Positions 60,906 to 64,000 of a stretch of 64,000 bases of DNA are shown here, one piece after another. The position numbers and the translations under genes are program-made. The notes below the pieces were generated by a model. The model searched no databases. It saw nothing but the letters and a program-made list of their open reading frames with translations, and was not told where the DNA came from. Each line of letters begins with the position of its first letter. Within the stretch, counting starts at the first letter, position 1. The DNA is from Nocardioides sp. URHA0020 (GTDB taxonomy: Bacteria > Actinomycetota > Actinomycetes > Propionibacteriales > Nocardioidaceae): assembly GCF_000620705.1 (NCBI RefSeq), contig NZ_KK211165.1:93763-157762 (forward strand), given 5' to 3'.

Positions 60906-62351
60906 GTGGCCACCAAGAAGGACCTGGTCGAGGCGTACTCGTTCAGTCGGCGCCGGCTGGTCACGGCGTTCGTCTCGGGTGCGCCGGGCGGGCGTGAGGT
61001 GGAGCCGGCGCGTCCGGGCCGCACCATCGTCGGCGGGCTCGCCCTCGCCGTGCTGCTCGGCGCCGGCGCGGCGATCGCGGGCGTCTTCTCGCCGACGGCG
61101 CCCAACGACTGGAAGAAGGCCGGGCTGATCATCTCCAAGGACACCGGCTCCGCCTACGTCATCATCGACGAGAGCAAGGACCCCGAGCTGCGTCCGGTCA
61201 TCAACTCGACGAGCGCCAAGCTGATCCTCGGCGACAAGGCGACGCCGACCCTGATCGCCCAGGACACCATCGACGACCAGCGCATCGGTGACGACATCGG
61301 CATCCTCGGGGCCCCGGCGAGCGTGCCGACCCCCTCCCTGCTGATCGACTCCGGCTGGACGGCGTGCACCGCGGCCGACGCCGGGATCAAGGTCTCCATC
61401 GCCGTGGAGCCCGACGTCACGGCCGTCCCGCAGACCGGCGTGACGGTGTCCAACGGCGGCGACTACTTCGTCGTGCTGCCGACCGGCGACAACCGGTCTC
61501 CCGGCACCGACGACCCGGGCGCCTACGTCTACCCCGTGCCGCCGCAGGGGACCGGCGGCAGCCAGACCGACAACCTGCTCTCGGCCCTCGACGTGCAGAC
61601 CACCAGGAACGCCATCCCCGTGAGCCGCGAGTGGATCAACCTCTTCCCGACCGGCGCGCCGCTCGACTGGAGCAGCTTCGAGATCGACGGCTTCGGCACG
61701 ACCCCGGCGTACGCCGCCGAGGACGACACCGGCGTGCTCAAGGGCAAGAAGGTCGGTGACCTGCTCGTCGCGGGCAAGGAGAAGCTGCTGCTCACCGACG
61801 ACGGTCCACGCAAGCTGTCGGCCTTCGCCGCGCTGGTCTACGGCAACGTGATCGCCCCGGACGGTGCCGTCGTCGCGGCGACACCGGTGGAGGCGCCGCC
61901 ACAGGTCTTCCGGGAGACCGAGGAGAAGGACGCCGCCACCCACTGGCCCGCCGTGGCCCCCACCCAGGAGCCGATCGACGAGCCCTGCGCGCAGCTCACC
62001 GCTCGGTCGGGCAAGGCGCCGGTCGCGCAGCTGGTGGCCCCGGGGCCCACGTCGGGTGGCGCCGACGTGCCGGCGGCGAAGAAGGTGCCCGTGGTGGCGG
62101 CCGGTCGGGGCGCCTACGTGCTCTCCGGCGGCTGGTCCGACACCGACCAGGGCTCGCCGTTCGTCGTCGACGCCAAGGGCCGCGCCAACCCGCTGGTCGG
62201 CGACGGCGCCGCCGCGCTGCTCGGGTACGGCGACTACCCCGCCGCGGTCGTGCCGGACACCTGGGTCAAGCTCTTCGCCTGCGGCGTCAACCTGTCGCGT
62301 GACGCCGCGCTGTCGCCGCCGGGCGAGCCGGACGACTCCCGATGCGCCTGA
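60906..62351 (+). CDS. eccB: Type VII secretion protein EccB
   Basis: EccB of 481 residues, a membrane protein with a short cytoplasmic N-terminus (TKKDLVEAYSFSRRRLVTAF), one membrane helix (about 43-60) and a large extracytoplasmic repeat domain. It is a core component with EccC and EccD. Paired Cys such as WTACTAAD, EPCAQ and FACGVN could form disulfides, as known for EccB. The GTG start is seven bases after eccD. Its last ten bases overlap the mycosin gene. Confidence 0.93.
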   Translation: MATKKDLVEAYSFSRRRLVTAFVSGAPGGREVEPARPGRTIVGGLALAVLLGAGAAIAGVFSPTAPNDWKKAGLIISKDTGSAYVIIDESKDPELRPVINSTSAKLILGDKATPTLIAQDTIDDQRIGDDIGILGAPASVPTPSLLIDSGWTACTAADAGIKVSIAVEPDVTAVPQTGVTVSNGGDYFVVLPTGDNRSPGTDDPGAYVYPVPPQGTGGSQTDNLLSALDVQTTRNAIPVSREWINLFPTGAPLDWSSFEIDGFGTTPAYAAEDDTGVLKGKKVGDLLVAGKEKLLLTDDGPRKLSAFAALVYGNVIAPDGAVVAATPVEAPPQVFRETEEKDAATHWPAVAPTQEPIDEPCAQLTARSGKAPVAQLVAPGPTSGGADVPAAKKVPVVAAGRGAYVLSGGWSDTDQGSPFVVDAKGRANPLVGDGAAALLGYGDYPAAVVPDTWVKLFACGVNLSRDAALSPPGEPDDSRCA

Positions 62352-63604
62352 CCTCGGCGTTGGTCGCCGCGGTCGCGCTCGGCGGCGTGGGGACCAGCCT
62401 GATCGTGACCGCCCCGGCGTACGCCGTCGACAACCCCTGCCTGGCGGTCGAGGCCACCACGCCGGCCGGAGACACCGGTCGGGCCAGCGCGCCGTACGAG
62501 CTGCTGGGCATGGCCGCCGCGCAGGACCAGGTCGAGCGGTTCGCGCCGCCGCGGGCCACGGCGGTGCGGGTGGCGGTCCTCAGCTCCGGGGTCCACGACA
62601 CCGACGGGGCGATCCGGGTTGCGGGGACCGCCGACGAGAGCGGGGTCGGCGGCGAGGTCACGGACCCCCAGGGCACCGAGGTCGCCGGGCTGGTCGCCGG
62701 AGCGGAGCGCGACGACGAGCAGCCCGTGGGGATCGCGCCGGACGCCCAGGTGGTCGACGTCCGGGTCTACGTCAACCGCAGCTCCAACGAGCCGCGCGAG
62801 CAGCCGTCGACCCCCAACCTCGCGCGGGGGCTGTCGTGGGTCGCGTCCCACGCGCGGCAGAAGCACATCAAGGTCGCCGTGGTCCCGTTCGTGGTGCGCT
62901 CCAGCTCGACCCTGCGGGCAGCGGTCAAGGCCGTGCAGGCCAAGGGCGTCGTCGTGGTCGCGGCCAGCGGTGACCGGCCGGCCGCCGGTGCCGCCTTCTC
63001 CTCCGAGTTCGAGGACCCGCCCGCCAAGGACGAGGACGCGGCCGAGCTGTACTTCCCGGCCGGGTACGACGGCGTGGTCGCGGCCAACGCCACCGGCACC
63101 GGTGACCCCGCGGGCGCGCTGGCCAGCGTCGTCAAGAACTCCCGGACGACGGTCGCCACGCCGACGTACGACGCCGTCTCCTACGGCCTCAACGGTCACA
63201 CCTGCCTGGTGCAGCCGACCTCGACCGCCGCCGCGGCTGGGGTCGTCGCCGGCGTGGTCGCCCTGCTGTGGCAGCGCTTCCCCGACGACGCGGCCGCGCA
63301 GGTCGTGTCCCGGCTGGTCAACACCGCCGACGGCACCACCGACGACCCCACGCCGCTGACCGGCGCCGGCATCGTCCAGCCCTACGAGGCCCTCACCCGC
63401 CCGCTGGCGCCGGAGCGGTCCGGTGAGGTCGAGCGGACGGTGGTGCAGACCGACGACGACAGCCGGGTGACGGCACCCGAGCCCGCCACCGACCTGCTGG
63501 CGAGCACCCGGCACAACGCTGTCTGGTGGGGCCTGATCGGCGGCGGCCTGCTCGTGGTGGCGCTGATGCTGCGCCCGGTGCTCGCTCGCCGCCGTCGGGG
63601 CTGA
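62342..63604 (+). CDS. mycP: Mycosin-like subtilase MycP, catalytically degenerate
   Basis: Subtilisin-fold protein of 420 residues with a signal peptide (to about residue 28) and a C-terminal membrane helix (WWGLIGGGLLVVALMLRPV), as in MycP. The catalytic sites are changed: the Asp position of VAVLDTG is Ser81 (VAVLSSG), the His of HGT is Gln110 (DPQGTEVAG) and the oxyanion Asn is Asp211 (ASGD), while Ser294 remains (PTSTAAAAG). It is very probably a pseudoprotease. Known mycosins stabilise the ESX membrane complex apart from proteolysis, which would explain its retention. It overlaps eccB by ten bases. Confidence 0.85.
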   Translation: MRLTSALVAAVALGGVGTSLIVTAPAYAVDNPCLAVEATTPAGDTGRASAPYELLGMAAAQDQVERFAPPRATAVRVAVLSSGVHDTDGAIRVAGTADESGVGGEVTDPQGTEVAGLVAGAERDDEQPVGIAPDAQVVDVRVYVNRSSNEPREQPSTPNLARGLSWVASHARQKHIKVAVVPFVVRSSSTLRAAVKAVQAKGVVVVAASGDRPAAGAAFSSEFEDPPAKDEDAAELYFPAGYDGVVAANATGTGDPAGALASVVKNSRTTVATPTYDAVSYGLNGHTCLVQPTSTAAAAGVVAGVVALLWQRFPDDAAAQVVSRLVNTADGTTDDPTPLTGAGIVQPYEALTRPLAPERSGEVERTVVQTDDDSRVTAPEPATDLLASTRHNAVWWGLIGGGLLVVALMLRPVLARRRRG

Positions 63605-63605
63605 C

Positions 63606-64000
63606 ATGGGGAGGGCGCGGGGCCTGGCGAGCGGGGTGGCGCCGCTCCTGCTCGCGCTCGTGCTGACGGGCTGCGGCGACTCCGGCGGCCGTGGCTCTGA
63701 CGTCGCGGGGTGGCCCTCCGGCGGGGTGTCGGTCGACCCGTCGGGCCTGGTCTACGCGGTCGACGACACCGTCCACCTGGCCGACGGCTCCACGATCTCG
63801 ACCGGCAAGCGGATCGAGAGCTTCGTGGTGGGTGGCGGCGGGGTCTTCTTCTCGACCGACGAGCGCGGGCCCGAGGCCGGCCGCTACCTGGGCGCGGCGC
63901 CGCTCTACTACTCCGACAGCGACGGCACGACGACCCGGCTGGCGGATTCCGCGGCCCACCTGCGCACCTCGCCCGACGGCCGGCACCTCGGCTTCGTGGA
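63606..64000 (+). CDS. Lipoprotein of unknown function (cut by window end)
   Basis: Partial gene, open to the window end. The N-terminus is a lipoprotein signal: Arg near the start, a hydrophobic stretch (APLLLALVL) and lipobox LTGCGDS with Cys about residue 23. The visible remainder (PSGLVYAVDDTVHLADGSTI, then STDERG and TSPDGRHLGFV) has short repeated beta-strand motifs reminiscent of beta-propeller blades. The ATG lies one base after the mycP stop, so it belongs to the ESX operon. No known ESX family is recognised. Confidence 0.75.
   Translation, partial: MGRARGLASGVAPLLLALVLTGCGDSGGRGSDVAGWPSGGVSVDPSGLVYAVDDTVHLADGSTISTGKRIESFVVGGGGVFFSTDERGPEAGRYLGAAPLYYSDSDGTTTRLADSAAHLRTSPDGRHLGFV

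Overview
The window is GC-rich actinobacterial DNA: third codon positions are almost always G or C, GTG and TTG starts are used, some promoters look leaderless, and there is an ESX-type (type VII) secretion locus. Gene content and repeat style fit Nocardioides or a close relative in the Nocardioidaceae. That placement is inferred from gene content, not from a marker gene.

Layout. Positions 1-8582 hold a GH1 glycosidase, three alpha/beta hydrolases, a RidA protein, an XRE/NB-ARC/TPR regulator and an MFS transporter. Positions 8579-32255 are a rhamnoside-utilisation island. A LacI-family regulator faces one long co-directional operon: a RhaTPQS-type ABC importer, rhamnose mutarotase, isomerase, a fused rhamnulose-1-phosphate aldolase/lactaldehyde dehydrogenase, rhamnulokinase, a Tat-exported GH106 rhamnosidase, lutABC for L-lactate oxidation, and a LuxR-type mini-regulator. 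A second, separately transcribed secreted GH78 rhamnosidase of 1934 residues follows. Its promoter shares with the main operon promoter a LacI-type operator and a TGTGA-N6-TCAC site inside the core promoter. Together the genes lead from extracellular rhamnosides to DHAP plus pyruvate.

Positions 32325-42478 hold a secreted CocE/NonD hydrolase, a MarR regulator with a clear operator, a DinB/TIGR03086-like protein, tRNA-Ser(CGA), an acyltransferase-SGNH fusion, a secreted heparinase II/III-like protein, a gamma-class carbonic anhydrase, an enoyl-CoA hydratase and a small membrane protein. Positions 42585-52946 carry a MoxR/VWA pair, an orphan WXG100-like/alpha-beta hydrolase pair, an aminotransferase, an FAD dehydrogenase and an SnoaL-like protein (both with KstR-like operators), a K+/H+ antiporter and a LytR_C protein.

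Positions 53213-64000 are an ESX locus: EccC, an EccD-like protein, two WXG100 proteins, EccD, EccB, a mycosin whose catalytic residues are lost, and a lipoprotein cut by the window end.

At least four classes of palindromic or tandem repeat lie between genes. They often start on or next to a stop codon, and one appears to have split the lutB/lutC junction.
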